Positions 44,019 through 51,222 of a DNA stretch of 51,222 bases are shown here, in pieces. How positions within the stretch are numbered: the stretch's first letter is position 1; every line of letters begins with the position of its first letter. Position numbers and translations under genes: made by a program. The notes below the pieces were generated by a model. That model was not told the origin of the DNA, did no database searches, and worked only from the letters and a program-made list of their open reading frames with translations. This DNA comes from Crocosphaera chwakensis CCY0110 (lineage in GTDB: Bacteria > Cyanobacteriota > Cyanobacteriia > Cyanobacteriales > Microcystaceae), in NCBI RefSeq assembly GCF_000169335.1, contig NZ_AAXW01000036.1, positions 1-51,222 of the forward strand, written 5' to 3'.

Positions 44019-44306
44019 ATGGAAGACCTCAAACAACGTTTGAAAGAAGACATGGCCAATGTTAATTGGAATGATATTAAACCCCATGCTCAACGAGATG
44101 CTGTCATTGTTGTCGATGAAAATTTAAACTTATTAGATGTTGGCCTTGCCATTGCTCAAGATGATAAGATGGTTGTCCAACGTTGGATTACAGAGGAACT
44201 CATCACTAAACCATCTAATCAACAATTAAGTGATTGGAATATTAACCAAACTCAATTGTTTAAGACTTTAATTGTACAGCCATTTGTTTTAGTTCAAAGT
44301 ATCTAA
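44019..44306 (+). CDS. DUF2288 protein
   Basis: A 95-residue protein with the DUF2288 pattern: LKQRLKEDMANVNWNDIKPH at the start, HAQRDAVIVVDENLNLLDVG, then VVQRWITEELITKPS and FKTLIVQPFVLVQ. Soluble, function unknown. It is usually a single cyanobacterial/proteobacterial gene. It lies 97 nt after the amylase stop, with a repeat between. Confidence 0.85.
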   Translation: MEDLKQRLKEDMANVNWNDIKPHAQRDAVIVVDENLNLLDVGLAIAQDDKMVVQRWITEELITKPSNQQLSDWNINQTQLFKTLIVQPFVLVQSI

Positions 44307-44530
44307 GTTAGAGATGTCTGGGGTATCTAGAAGCATTGTATTGAAGATTTAGTCAGTTTAATAGGCTAATGTTGCTAGTAACGAAATGATGTAATCAACA
44401 GTAGCAACTACGGACTGTTGCAACCATCTATCTTAGTTAAGTGAAATCTTCATCTAAGGGAACAATCCCATTTAATTTTGTCATTTTTTTGATACACTAA
44501 GAATGAAAATAATTTTAGGAAATTATTAAG

Positions 44531-44626
44531 ATGGAAAGTGTTGCTTATATCGTTGTTTTAACAATGGCTCTGGCCGTTCTCTTTTTTGCGATTGCCTTTC
44601 GTGAACCCCCTCGCATTCAAAAGTAG
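44531..44626 (+). CDS. psbT: Photosystem II protein PsbT
   Basis: A 31-residue single-span thylakoid protein starting MESVAYIVVLTMALAVLFF and ending FREPPRIQK, diagnostic for PsbT, which sits at the dimer interface of photosystem II near D1. It is too short for routine gene calling. GGAAATT precedes the ATG. The usual partner psbB is not adjacent in this window; nrdR lies downstream after a long stem-loop. Confidence 0.96.
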   Translation: MESVAYIVVLTMALAVLFFAIAFREPPRIQK

Positions 44627-44672
44627 GTTTAAGGGTTTAAACTCCCTAAAATCAGTTACTTTTCATTACTAT

Positions 44673-44722
44673 CTGAGCCGATATTTTTCCTTGTCTTGCC
44701 AGGAAAAATGAGCGCGGCTCAG
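44673..44722 (+). terminator. Long stem-loop between psbT and nrdR
   Basis: The outer arms CTGAGCCG (44673-44680) and CGGCTCAG (44715-44722) are perfect complements, and so are the inner arms ATTTTTCCT (44683-44691) and AGGAAAAAT (44701-44709) around a 9-nt loop. A short unpaired AT on one side and GAGCG on the other separate the two stems. It follows psbT by 46 nt. It may be a psbT terminator or mRNA-stabilising element, or a leader structure of nrdR; there is no T-run. Confidence 0.6.
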
Positions 44723-44805
44723 AATATACTATTTTCCAAACGTTGATTAATCATTCTGGTATCTTACTCTTTTTACCTTCATATTCCGTTGCTACGGATA
44801 GTCCT

Positions 44806-45369
44806 ATGCAATGTCCCTACTGTCAGCATACTAATAGCCGTGTTCTAGAATCTCGTTCCTCCGAAGGTGGACAAAGCATCCGTCGCCGTCGTGAATGTTT
44901 AAACTGTAAACATCGCTTTACAACTTACGAACGCATTGAGTTTGTTCCTATCACTGTCGTTAAACACGATGGAAAAAAGGAATCCTTTGACGCATCTAAG
45001 CTCTTGAGAGGTATGGTTAGAGCTTGCGAAAAAACAGGGATTTCCCATCAACGTCTTGAGACTATTGTAGATGATATAGAGGCCTATTTACAACAACGTC
45101 CTCAACGAGAAGTGACCACTCATGAAATTGGACAGTTAGTCTTAAAATATTTACGGGAAGAAAATGAAGTTGCTTATATCCGTTTTGCTTCTGTGTATGG
45201 GAGATTTAAAGGGATTAAAGATTTTATGGAAACTCTCGATCAACTACAAGAAGAAACCATTCCTTCCTCCGTGTCTCAATGGTCTGGGTCTTCTGCTACC
45301 GATAGAGATAAATCAAAAGCCTCTCCTTACCTTAGTTTAAGTCATAATGGTTCTGATAATTCTCGATAA
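44806..45369 (+). CDS. nrdR: NrdR transcriptional repressor of ribonucleotide reductase
   Basis: An ATP/dATP-sensing repressor of ribonucleotide reductase genes. The 187-residue protein begins MQCPYCQHTNSRVLESR and has the zinc ribbon CPYC...CLNC (residues 3-34), the Arg-rich IRRRREC and an ATP-cone domain (ITVVKHDGKKESFDASKLLR). The C-terminal tail of about 35 residues is Ser-rich and longer than in E. coli. The ATG at 44806 is the conserved family start; a TTG at 44743 would add 21 unrelated residues. Confidence 0.96.
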   Translation: MQCPYCQHTNSRVLESRSSEGGQSIRRRRECLNCKHRFTTYERIEFVPITVVKHDGKKESFDASKLLRGMVRACEKTGISHQRLETIVDDIEAYLQQRPQREVTTHEIGQLVLKYLREENEVAYIRFASVYGRFKGIKDFMETLDQLQEETIPSSVSQWSGSSATDRDKSKASPYLSLSHNGSDNSR

Positions 45370-45454
45370 GTGATAAGGATAATGGATAATTGACAATAGA
45401 TAATTGATAATTAATAATAAATCAGTTAATCTTATCGTGGAATTATAGTTTCTG

Positions 45455-46819
45455 ATGACAATTGCCAGGACAATTTGTGTGGGATTTCTTGCAGTAATTA
45501 CTGTAGGAACCCTGTTGTTAATGTTACCTTTTGCGACTAATGATGGAAGTTGGAATAATCCCTTAGTTGCTTTATTTACCTCGACTTCTGCTGTTTGTGT
45601 TACTGGATTAATTGTTGTCGACACCGGTAGTTATTTTTCTTTTTGGGGTCAATTAATTATCCTTCTATTAATTCAAGTGGGAGGATTAGGTTATATGACC
45701 ACTACAACTTTCTTAATTTTGTTGCTAGGTAGAAGATTTGATCTCAGACAAAAGTTAGCAATACAAGAGTCTTTTGATCGTCCTTTTTTACATGGAAATA
45801 GTCAAACTCTAATTCGTTCTATAATTGCCACAACTCTTATTTTTGAGATATTTGGTATTATATTGATGTTTAATGTTTTTTCTCAGAAATATGGAACTTC
45901 ACAAGGATTATGGCTTGCTATTTTTCATAGTATTAGTGCTTGGAATAATGCAGGATTTAGTTTATTTCCTGACAGTTTAATGAATTTTTATGATTCTTGG
46001 ATAATTAATTTTACTGTTCCTCTATTAATTATTTTTGGTGGTATTGGTTACCAAGTGATTATGGAACTTTACATGACCATTGTTCATTTCGTGACTAATA
46101 AGCAAGAAAGATTAGTTTTTTCATTAAATTTCAAAGTAGTCATCAGTACAACAGCGATTTTATTAATAGCAGGAACTCTTATCTTTTTTATTATTGAATA
46201 TGCTAATCCTGATACATTCGGTAATCTAAGTTTTGAAGGAAAGTTACTAACAGCATGGTTTCAATCAGTAACTACTAGAACAGCCGGTTTTAATAGTATT
46301 GATATCGGAAAAATGACCTTTGCTGGTTTATTTTTGACTATGGGTTTTATGTTTATTGGTGCTAGTCCTAGCGGTACAGGAGGAGGAATAAAAACGACAA
46401 CATTACGGATTCTATTTAATTGTACTCGCTCGGTTTTAAGGGGTAATGATGAGGTAGTAATGTTTCGTCGAGAAATACCAGTTCCTTTAATTTTAAAAGC
46501 AGTTGCAGTGGTATTCGGCTCGACTAATATGGTGGTCTTAATCACTTTTCTGATTTCGTTAAATGAAGGAATTGTTAACCCTAGTTTTTTCGATTCTGGT
46601 GTTAGTTCATTGCAAGTTTTATTTGAGGTTATTTCTGCTTTTGCAACGGTGGGATTATCCACAGGAATCACAGCTAGTTTATCCCCTATCTCTCAACTTT
46701 TATTGATCTTAACTATGTACACTGGTAGAGTAGGAATTCTTCTTTTTATGGCAGCGATCGCAGGGGAAACTCGTCCACGGGTTGTTCAATATCCTGAAGA
46801 AACTTTATTAGTGGGATAA
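45455..46819 (+). CDS. ktrB: KtrB/TrkH-type potassium (sodium-coupled) channel subunit
   Basis: A 454-residue membrane protein with four pore-loop repeats of the KtrB/TrkH family: TSTSAVCVTGL (first filter), SISAWNNAGFSLF (second), SVTTRTAGFNSID (third) and VISAFATVGLSTG (fourth), with the intramembrane loop SPSGTGGGIKTTT. In cyanobacteria KtrB (NtpJ) forms a K+ uptake system with KtrA (and KtrE), important for osmotic stress. ktrA follows 62 nt downstream. Confidence 0.94.
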   Translation: MTIARTICVGFLAVITVGTLLLMLPFATNDGSWNNPLVALFTSTSAVCVTGLIVVDTGSYFSFWGQLIILLLIQVGGLGYMTTTTFLILLLGRRFDLRQKLAIQESFDRPFLHGNSQTLIRSIIATTLIFEIFGIILMFNVFSQKYGTSQGLWLAIFHSISAWNNAGFSLFPDSLMNFYDSWIINFTVPLLIIFGGIGYQVIMELYMTIVHFVTNKQERLVFSLNFKVVISTTAILLIAGTLIFFIIEYANPDTFGNLSFEGKLLTAWFQSVTTRTAGFNSIDIGKMTFAGLFLTMGFMFIGASPSGTGGGIKTTTLRILFNCTRSVLRGNDEVVMFRREIPVPLILKAVAVVFGSTNMVVLITFLISLNEGIVNPSFFDSGVSSLQVLFEVISAFATVGLSTGITASLSPISQLLLILTMYTGRVGILLFMAAIAGETRPRVVQYPEETLLVG

Positions 46820-46881
46820 GCCTAAAATTTGATATGATAAAAAATTGAAAAACTTTTATTAATTGAAGATGAGGTGTTAAT

Positions 46882-47574
46882 TTGCAATCCTTAAACTTCT
46901 TAAGTAGTCTGCGTCGGGAAACCCGTCAATTTGCTGTTATTGGATTAGGTCGTTTTGGTCGTGCTGTTTGTAAAACCCTTCATAAATTGGGATATGAAGT
47001 ATTAGCAACTGACATAAATGAAGCCTTGGTTGCTCAAGTTTTAGCTGAAAAAATGGCCTCTAGTGCTATTGAATTAGATTCGACTAAACCCAATGCGTTA
47101 AAAGAAGCAGGAATCTTTGAATTTGACACGGTTATTGTTGCTATTGGTAACTATTTAGAAGAAAGTATCATTACTACTTTGAATGCGAAAGAAGGAGGCG
47201 TAAAATATGTGGTAGCCAAAGCGTCTTCGGATATTCATGGTAAACTGTTACAACGGGTGGGAGCAGATTTAGTCGTCTTTCCTGAATATCAAGCAGGGTG
47301 TGATTTAGCTCATGTCTTAACTCAAAAACCAGGGGTTATGGAACGGTTTGAACTTGATCCTGATCATTGCATTGTAGAAACTCGTATTCCTGAAGAGTTT
47401 CATGGTAAAACTCTCGAAGAATTAAGGTTGAGAAGTCGTTATAAAATTAGTGTTTTAGCCATTGGCAAAGATGATAAATTTGAGATTAATCCTCCTCCTC
47501 AAGAGAAGCTTAATAAGGATTTATTAATGGTGGTCATTGGTTCTAATAAAGCGATTCAAAAATTACCTTTATAA
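46882..47574 (+). CDS. ktrA: KtrA/TrkA-type regulatory subunit of potassium uptake
   Basis: A 230-residue cytoplasmic RCK protein that gates KtrB by binding nucleotides. The Rossmann motif FAVIGLGRFGRAVCKTLHKL (about 17-36) and the acidic ATDIN follow the start; a TrkA-C domain occupies about 145-228 (ETRIPEEFHGKTLEELRLRS). It starts with TTG, preceded by GAGGTG 9 nt upstream. Its last bases overlap the convergent dCMP deaminase gene by 6 nt. Confidence 0.95.
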   Translation: MQSLNFLSSLRRETRQFAVIGLGRFGRAVCKTLHKLGYEVLATDINEALVAQVLAEKMASSAIELDSTKPNALKEAGIFEFDTVIVAIGNYLEESIITTLNAKEGGVKYVVAKASSDIHGKLLQRVGADLVVFPEYQAGCDLAHVLTQKPGVMERFELDPDHCIVETRIPEEFHGKTLEELRLRSRYKISVLAIGKDDKFEINPPPQEKLNKDLLMVVIGSNKAIQKLPL

Positions 47575-48129
47575 TATTTGATTATCTTCTAACTTTTCTC
47601 TAGCAACAGAGGTAGGATTAAGTAAGAATAAAGATGCTCGCTTTGCTGTTTCTTGGGATAATTTTATTTGCGTTAAACTCACCAAGTTATCTTGGACAAA
47701 CGCATCTCTAACTAATACTTTTTCCCCTTTATTAAAGGCCGTTTCATAAAAAACTTCTTTGATACCCGCAGAAATAATTAATTTTAAGCAAGAAACACAG
47801 GGTTCTAAGGTGACATATATACTAGCTCCGTGAGTAGAAATGCCGTGTTTTGCTGCTTGAGCGATCGCATTAGCCTCAGCGTGGACAGCACGGGAAGGTA
47901 AACTGCTAGAGGTATCACAGCTATCGAGTCCAGGGTAACAAAATCCTTGTGCTGTACAATGTGCTGAACCAGAGGGGGAACCATTATATCCTGTCGCTAA
48001 TACTTGTTTATCTTTCACGATCACCGCACCTACTGGAAAAGCCAAACAGGTTGAGCGAGTCGCAGCTAATTTAGCGATCATGATAAAGTATTCGTCCCAA
48101 GTGGGTCTTTGTTCTTCGAGAAAGGTCAT
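47569..48129 (-). CDS. dCMP deaminase family protein
   Basis: A zinc-dependent cytidine/deoxycytidylate deaminase that would supply dUMP for thymidylate synthesis. The 186-residue protein carries the zinc motifs HAEANAI (His83, Glu85) and PCVSC (Cys111, Cys114), and the substrate-loop sequence VLATGYNGSPSGSAHC. A Cys/His-rich segment near 57-72 is typical of the larger ComEB-like dCMP deaminases. It overlaps the ktrA end by 6 nt, tail to tail. Confidence 0.93.
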   Translation of the reverse strand: MTFLEEQRPTWDEYFIMIAKLAATRSTCLAFPVGAVIVKDKQVLATGYNGSPSGSAHCTAQGFCYPGLDSCDTSSSLPSRAVHAEANAIAQAAKHGISTHGASIYVTLEPCVSCLKLIISAGIKEVFYETAFNKGEKVLVRDAFVQDNLVSLTQIKLSQETAKRASLFLLNPTSVAREKLEDNQIL

Positions 48130-48163
48130 TGATACTTTTAAACCGATTTAATTACATCTACAA

Positions 48164-48205
48164 GTTACTGTTTAGAACTGTTTAGAACTGTTGCGTTACA
48201 GTAAC
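48164..48205. repeat. Tandem decamer inside an inverted repeat
   Basis: CTGTTTAGAA occurs twice in tandem (48169-48188), and the pair is framed by GTTACTG (48164-48170) and CAGTAAC (48199-48205). It lies in the 214-nt divergent spacer between the deaminase and the DUF433 gene and could be an operator. The rest of the spacer shows nothing clear. Confidence 0.45.
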
Positions 48206-48343
48206 CACCTACACAACTCTAGCACTAGAGTTAGAGAGTTAAAAAAGCTTAATTCCTGTTGATTTTGGGGGCCTCATACTATTGTGTCCCTACAAGTTTT
48301 GATGATGTTTCATAATTAAGTTAAGTTTATTCGTATAACTTCA

Positions 48344-48652
48344 ATGAGTTTTAGCATTGTTACACCTAAACAATATATTGAAAAAAAAGAGTTAAGTTAC
48401 CGTATCGTTGGTAAAAAAATTTCTTTAGACTCTATTATTTATGGGTTTTTAAGGGGAAAATCTCCAGAAACAATTAACGCTTCTTTCCCTAATTCAACTC
48501 TAGAAGAAATTTATGGAGCAATTACCTTTTATTTGGTGAATCGAGAGATGATTGATGTTTATTTAAAAGAGGGTGAAAAGCTATATCATGGACAATTACA
48601 AGAAGAAAAAAACAAAGATCCTGATTTTTATCATATTTTTCTCATAAGTTGA
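48344..48652 (+). CDS. DUF433 protein (antitoxin-like)
   Basis: A 102-residue protein of the DUF433 family, helix-turn-helix proteins often paired with DUF5615 PIN-like toxins. The core is LSYRIVGKKISLDSIIYGF, GKSPETINASFPNSTLEEIY and AITFYLVNREMIDVYLKEGE. Ten nt downstream starts a truncated DUF5615-like frame, completing the expected toxin-antitoxin order. Confidence 0.85.
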   Translation: MSFSIVTPKQYIEKKELSYRIVGKKISLDSIIYGFLRGKSPETINASFPNSTLEEIYGAITFYLVNREMIDVYLKEGEKLYHGQLQEEKNKDPDFYHIFLIS

Positions 48653-48662
48653 CCTCACTGTC

Positions 48663-48767
48663 ATGAAAATTCGTTTTCAAGCAGATGCTGATCGCAATCA
48701 GACAATTGTTACAGGAGTATTGCGACGAGAACCTAAAATTGATTTTCAAACAGCTATTATATCTTAA
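48663..48767 (+). pseudogene. Truncated DUF5615 (PIN-like) toxin
   Basis: The frame encodes 34 residues starting MKIRFQADADRNQTIVTGVL and ending IDFQTAIIS. This is the N-terminal third of the DUF5615 PIN-like fold, including the first acidic pair (ADAD), but the usual remaining 70-80 residues with LVTHDR are missing. Its TAA overlaps the stop codon of the convergent UPF0104 gene, suggesting a deletion up to that gene's end. Confidence 0.75.
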
Positions 48768-49693
48768 CTACTTTGTTGCTGTATTTCTTTGATAATTAAC
48801 AAAATCATAGCAACTATCAACGGTAAAAAGTAATAAATTCCTCGATAAGCAATCAATCCCCCTAAGATATCTGCTTGAGAAATAGTATTAGGAAGGGATA
48901 ATAAAATAACGGTTTCAAAAACCCCTAATCCCCCAGGAACACTACTAATTAGACCTGCGGTTAATGCTAAAATATAAATGCAAAAAAAGCCAGGAAATGA
49001 TATAGTTCCTGATAAAGGAAGCAATAAATATAAAACTCCTGAAGCAACTCCCCAATCCATTCCAGCAATACAAATAGAAGCCAGAGATATTTTAGGAGAA
49101 GGAAAACTGATTAATTCTGAACCAATTTGAAAAGGTCTTTTTCTAAAAAAACTAATAACAAAATAAATAGAAATTAAAATTAAAAATATAAAACCAATGG
49201 GATGAGCCGATTGAAAAGGTAAATTTAAAATTTTTGGTAAGCTTAAAGGATCAATTAAAAAAACAACCCCACTAACCCCCAATAATCCCACCCAAAACGT
49301 TAAATGGGTAAAGATAATTAATTGAGCAATTTTGACCTTAGAAATCCCCCATCCTCCATAAAAACGATAGCGAATAGCTGTTCCTGATAAGGCGGTAAAA
49401 CCAATTGTATTACCAACAGCATAACTAATAAAAGCTGTCATCGCAATCTTAGAAGGTTTTAAGAATTGATTAATATAATGAAACCCTAAAAAATCGTAAC
49501 CTGTCATAATTAAATACCCTAAACTCGTCAAGGCAATTACCCCTATTTTTTGAGTTGTTTTCAGGTTACTTAAATAGTGTAAAATTTCAGCAGGATTATG
49601 GGCTTTAAACTCATGGCTAATGGTAACAATAGAAAGAGTTAATAAAGAAATAGCTAAAAGAACGGGCAGATATTTGATAAAACGCCGAACCAT
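48764..49693 (-). CDS. UPF0104/lysylphosphatidylglycerol-synthase-TM-like membrane protein
   Basis: A 309-residue integral membrane protein with seven to eight hydrophobic segments. The family motif region SYAVGNTIGFTALSGTAIRY lies at about 91-110, and GLISSVPGGLGVFETVIL near 246-263. Relatives (the flippase-like domain of MprF/AglD) move or handle lipids; the catalytic half of MprF is missing, so a transport or flippase-type role is inferred. It ends against a truncated toxin frame. Confidence 0.88.
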   Translation of the reverse strand: MVRRFIKYLPVLLAISLLTLSIVTISHEFKAHNPAEILHYLSNLKTTQKIGVIALTSLGYLIMTGYDFLGFHYINQFLKPSKIAMTAFISYAVGNTIGFTALSGTAIRYRFYGGWGISKVKIAQLIIFTHLTFWVGLLGVSGVVFLIDPLSLPKILNLPFQSAHPIGFIFLILISIYFVISFFRKRPFQIGSELISFPSPKISLASICIAGMDWGVASGVLYLLLPLSGTISFPGFFCIYILALTAGLISSVPGGLGVFETVILLSLPNTISQADILGGLIAYRGIYYFLPLIVAMILLIIKEIQQQSS

Positions 49694-49786
49694 GAGATAA
49701 TTTGGTAAATTGAAATGACTGGTCTTGTTATTATAATAATCAAGAAGTCTATATTACCTTAAAACTACAAGTTGAGGAAATGATTA

Positions 49787-50236
49787 ATGTTACAGTTTAT
49801 AAAAACTTATGCGATCGCAACAATAATAGGGTGTGTATTTTCCTTACTCACCAGCCTATGGAGTCAACCAGCTTTAGCTTTAACTAATATTGATTTATTC
49901 AATATCTCTTATAAAGATTGTCCTCCAGAACTAGCAGAAGGAAACGTAACCAGTGGAGGCTCAAGTCTTCCTGCTGATTGTTATATTATTACGGGAAAAG
50001 CTAAGAATACATCGGGTAAAACGGTTTATGATGCTGATGTCTTTGGACGTATTTTAGATGCTAATAATGAACCGGCTTTACAAAACAGAAGTCGTGTCGG
50101 TTCTATTGCAGAAGTTCCCCCAGGAGTGAGTGATTTTGAAGTAAGAATTACGGTTCCAGCTAATCAACCCACTCCTTTAAAATTAAAGAAATTTAAAGCG
50201 TCTGGATTTACCACAAAAGTTACCCCTATTTTTTAA
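49787..50236 (+). CDS. Secreted cyanobacterial protein of unknown function
   Basis: A 149-residue protein with a signal peptide (hydrophobic 8-26, cut likely after ALA near 32). The mature part is beta-rich with two cysteines (Cys44 and Cys63), which could form a disulfide; it reads ITGKAKNTSGKTVYDADVFG and RSRVGSIAEVPPGVSDFEVR, resembling FxLYD/immunoglobulin-like folds of cell-surface proteins. No enzyme motifs. A weak GAGG precedes the ATG. It ends at a terminator stem split by a repeat element. Confidence 0.75.
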   Translation: MLQFIKTYAIATIIGCVFSLLTSLWSQPALALTNIDLFNISYKDCPPELAEGNVTSGGSSLPADCYIITGKAKNTSGKTVYDADVFGRILDANNEPALQNRSRVGSIAEVPPGVSDFEVRITVPANQPTPLKLKKFKASGFTTKVTPIF

Positions 50237-50238
50237 CA

Positions 50239-50401
50239 AAAAAATGCCCCATCATAAGCTGTTAATCATTTAAGTTGCTAGTTTAGACTGCATGGGAGCA
50301 GTGAGCAAAGGGAGAGCAGGAGAAAGAGTTTCAGCTTTTGTACTAAAACTTTAAATATCCTGTTTAAATAGACAACAACTTAACAGGGATGGGGTATTTT
50401 T
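50239..50401. terminator. Bidirectional terminator stem split by a repeat element
   Basis: AAAAATGCCCCATC (50242-50255 approximately) is complementary, with one mismatch or G-U pair, to GATGGGGTATTTTT (50388-50401). The arms lie between the convergent secreted-protein and YggT genes and would have formed a compact terminator hairpin for both; the 114-bp element sits in the loop. Coordinates of the left arm are good to a few bases. Confidence 0.5.
50270..50383. mobile_element. MITE-like repeat, copy 2
   Basis: A 114-bp non-coding element with perfect 8-bp inverted termini, TTAAGTTG (50270-50277) and CAACTTAA (50376-50383). It aligns along its length with 24239-24349 in the same orientation. 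Differences are mainly in the GGGAG-rich centre. No open frame or target-site duplication is visible. Confidence 0.7.
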
Positions 50402-50409
50402 CTGATCAT

Positions 50410-50700
50410 TTAGAATCCTGTCATGCTAGAAACGTATAGGCTATCGATCGCACTAGAAAGAAATTGTAAAGCCAAAATCGCTAAAATGGCAGAAAAATCG
50501 ATACCACCTAATGGGGGAATAATAGAACGGAAAATGTTAAGATAAGGGTCAGTAATAGGACTTAAAAAAGACATGGCACTCATAGCCCATTCTGCGCTTT
50601 GAAACCACGATAAGAGAATGCGAACAAAGAGTAATACTAAATAGATGTTAAGAAATGCGCTGAGGGTTTGAAAAATTAATTGGGTAATGGAACTATCCAT
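50410..50700 (-). CDS. YggT-family membrane protein
   Basis: A 96-residue protein with two membrane spans (about 10-30 and 68-88) and the YggT signature LLFVRILLSWF and LSPITDPYLNIFRSIIPPLG. YggT relatives take part in cell division, chloroplast/thylakoid nucleoid distribution (CCB3/YlmG) or osmotic tolerance. It is a single gene here, ending at the split terminator. Confidence 0.92.
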   Translation of the reverse strand: MDSSITQLIFQTLSAFLNIYLVLLFVRILLSWFQSAEWAMSAMSFLSPITDPYLNIFRSIIPPLGGIDFSAILAILALQFLSSAIDSLYVSSMTGF

Positions 50701-50801
50701 AATGAGCTATTTTCCTGATAAATAATAGGTCTACTAAGTGATCTTATATCAAATTTAGATGAAATGTAACTTACTCACATCTTGCATTTTGTTTAAAGTT
50801 G

Positions 50802-50840
50802 GCTAGTGAGGATAGGCAAGAGGCAACAGGCAACAGGCAA
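50802..50840. repeat. Dispersed heptamer-type repeat, copy B
   Basis: GCTAGTGAGGATAGGCAAG is followed by AGGCAAC heptads. It is the inverted counterpart of 6781-6822 and lies 24 nt after the DUF697 stop codon. Both copies lie just downstream of a coding sequence; here it is downstream of the minus-strand gene. Confidence 0.75.
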
Positions 50841-50863
50841 AAGTATTTTATATCTTAGAATTA

Positions 50864-51222
50864 TTACCAATCATCATCCTCTTCTTCTTCTAACACTGCT
50901 TGTTGTTGTAGAGGTGGTTGTTTCAAAGGGGTGGTGTCTTCTGTCTCTTCTTCCCAACTGTCTGATAAGGGTTGCACCACTTTAGTGATAGCATCTTTGA
51001 CAAAAGCTTTAAGAAATTCATCCTTTCGACTGAGTTGAAACTGTCTTTGTACTACTTCTGTCATTCCTCCATCTCCCCAGTCTTGATCTTGACGGAAATA
51101 TTCAACAAAGCTTTTACCAGCAATACGGGTTAAATAAGCTGCAGTTACCCCTTGAATGGCTTTCCCCACTAAATAGGTGGCGATATGCAGTTGTAAGGCT
51201 TTTCCTAATAGATCAACTGCTC
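50864..51222 (-). CDS. DUF697/YcjF-like protein, C-terminal part (runs off the window)
   Basis: The frame is open to the window edge, so the start is missing. The visible 118 residues read DLLGKALQLHIATYLVGKAI and VTAAYLTRIAGKSFVEYF, typical of the C-terminal helices of DUF697 proteins that follow a GTPase domain in cyanobacteria. An acidic tail (LEEEEDDDW) closes the protein. An internal GTG at 51169 is not a real start. Function: membrane-associated, unknown. Confidence 0.75.
   Translation of the reverse strand, partial: AVDLLGKALQLHIATYLVGKAIQGVTAAYLTRIAGKSFVEYFRQDQDWGDGGMTEVVQRQFQLSRKDEFLKAFVKDAITKVVQPLSDSWEEETEDTTPLKQPPLQQQAVLEEEEDDDW

Noticed and set aside
44743..44805. Upstream TTG start for nrdR
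   Set aside because: NrdR proteins start at the MxCPxC zinc ribbon; the extra residues are unrelated.
50864..51169. Complete 101-residue protein starting at GTG 51169
   Set aside because: The frame stays open to the window edge with family-typical DUF697 sequence, so it is the end of a longer gene.

Overview
The window is chromosomal DNA of a phycobilisome-containing cyanobacterium. It carries psbT (photosystem II), a CpcF-type phycobilin lyase, a GUN4-domain protein, an SLH-domain porin, cyanobacterial families (DUF4912, DUF5340, DUF2288) and many GCGATCGC (HIP1) sites. The DNA is AT-rich and its spacers are full of heptanucleotide-type repeats. This fits a Crocosphaera/Cyanothece-like lineage, but the genus is inferred and not shown. 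I found no rRNA, tRNA, CRISPR array, prophage or intact transposase.

Layout. 1-9 kb: SLH porin with promoter and terminator, a 1373-residue caspase/STAND-ATPase/WD40 protein, alanine racemase and a YdcF-like membrane protein. 9-14 kb: a lone phnM with a candidate Pho box, a GUN4-domain protein, a Uma2 nuclease-like protein, a GNAT acetyltransferase, and an RNA ligase gene interrupted by one in-frame TGA. 14-27 kb (minus strand): a carbon-phosphorus lyase locus. Read 5' to 3' it is phnD-C-E-E-G-H-I-J-K-L-M, a GntR-type phnF-like regulator, then a second importer phnD-C-E with its own candidate Pho box. 27-34 kb: a DUF4912 protein, two hybrid histidine kinases, DUF5340, and a decayed YcxB-like gene with four in-frame stops. 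34-39.6 kb: trpC, a toxin-antitoxin pair overlapping cpcF, a three-helix membrane gene with a stop at codon 8 followed by a 47-residue Cys/His miniprotein, Uma2, pirin and nitroreductase. 39.6-44 kb: divergent glgB and a GH13 amylase around a 24-nt perfect palindrome. 44-51 kb: DUF2288, psbT, nrdR, ktrB-ktrA, dCMP deaminase, DUF433 with a truncated DUF5615 partner, a UPF0104 membrane protein, a secreted protein, YggT and a partial DUF697 gene.

How the genes fit together. The phn cluster should import phosphonates (PhnD binds, PhnC powers, PhnE forms the channel), couple them to ATP-derived ribose (PhnGHI), remove pyrophosphate (PhnM) and break the C-P bond (PhnJ, with PhnK and PhnL). No phnN, phnO or phnP was seen, so the later steps must be encoded elsewhere or not needed.

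Most unusual features. Small repeats repeatedly enter or abut coding sequence: a MITE-like 111-bp element touches the phnE2 start codon and has a second copy inside a split terminator hairpin; a 30-nt repeat sits directly before the phnJ and second phnC starts; heptamer repeats form the C-terminal tails of CpcF, the second PhnC and apparently PhnJ; and a similar tract lies inside the caspase-STAND gene. Three separate minus-strand genes carry clean in-frame stop codons without any frameshift.
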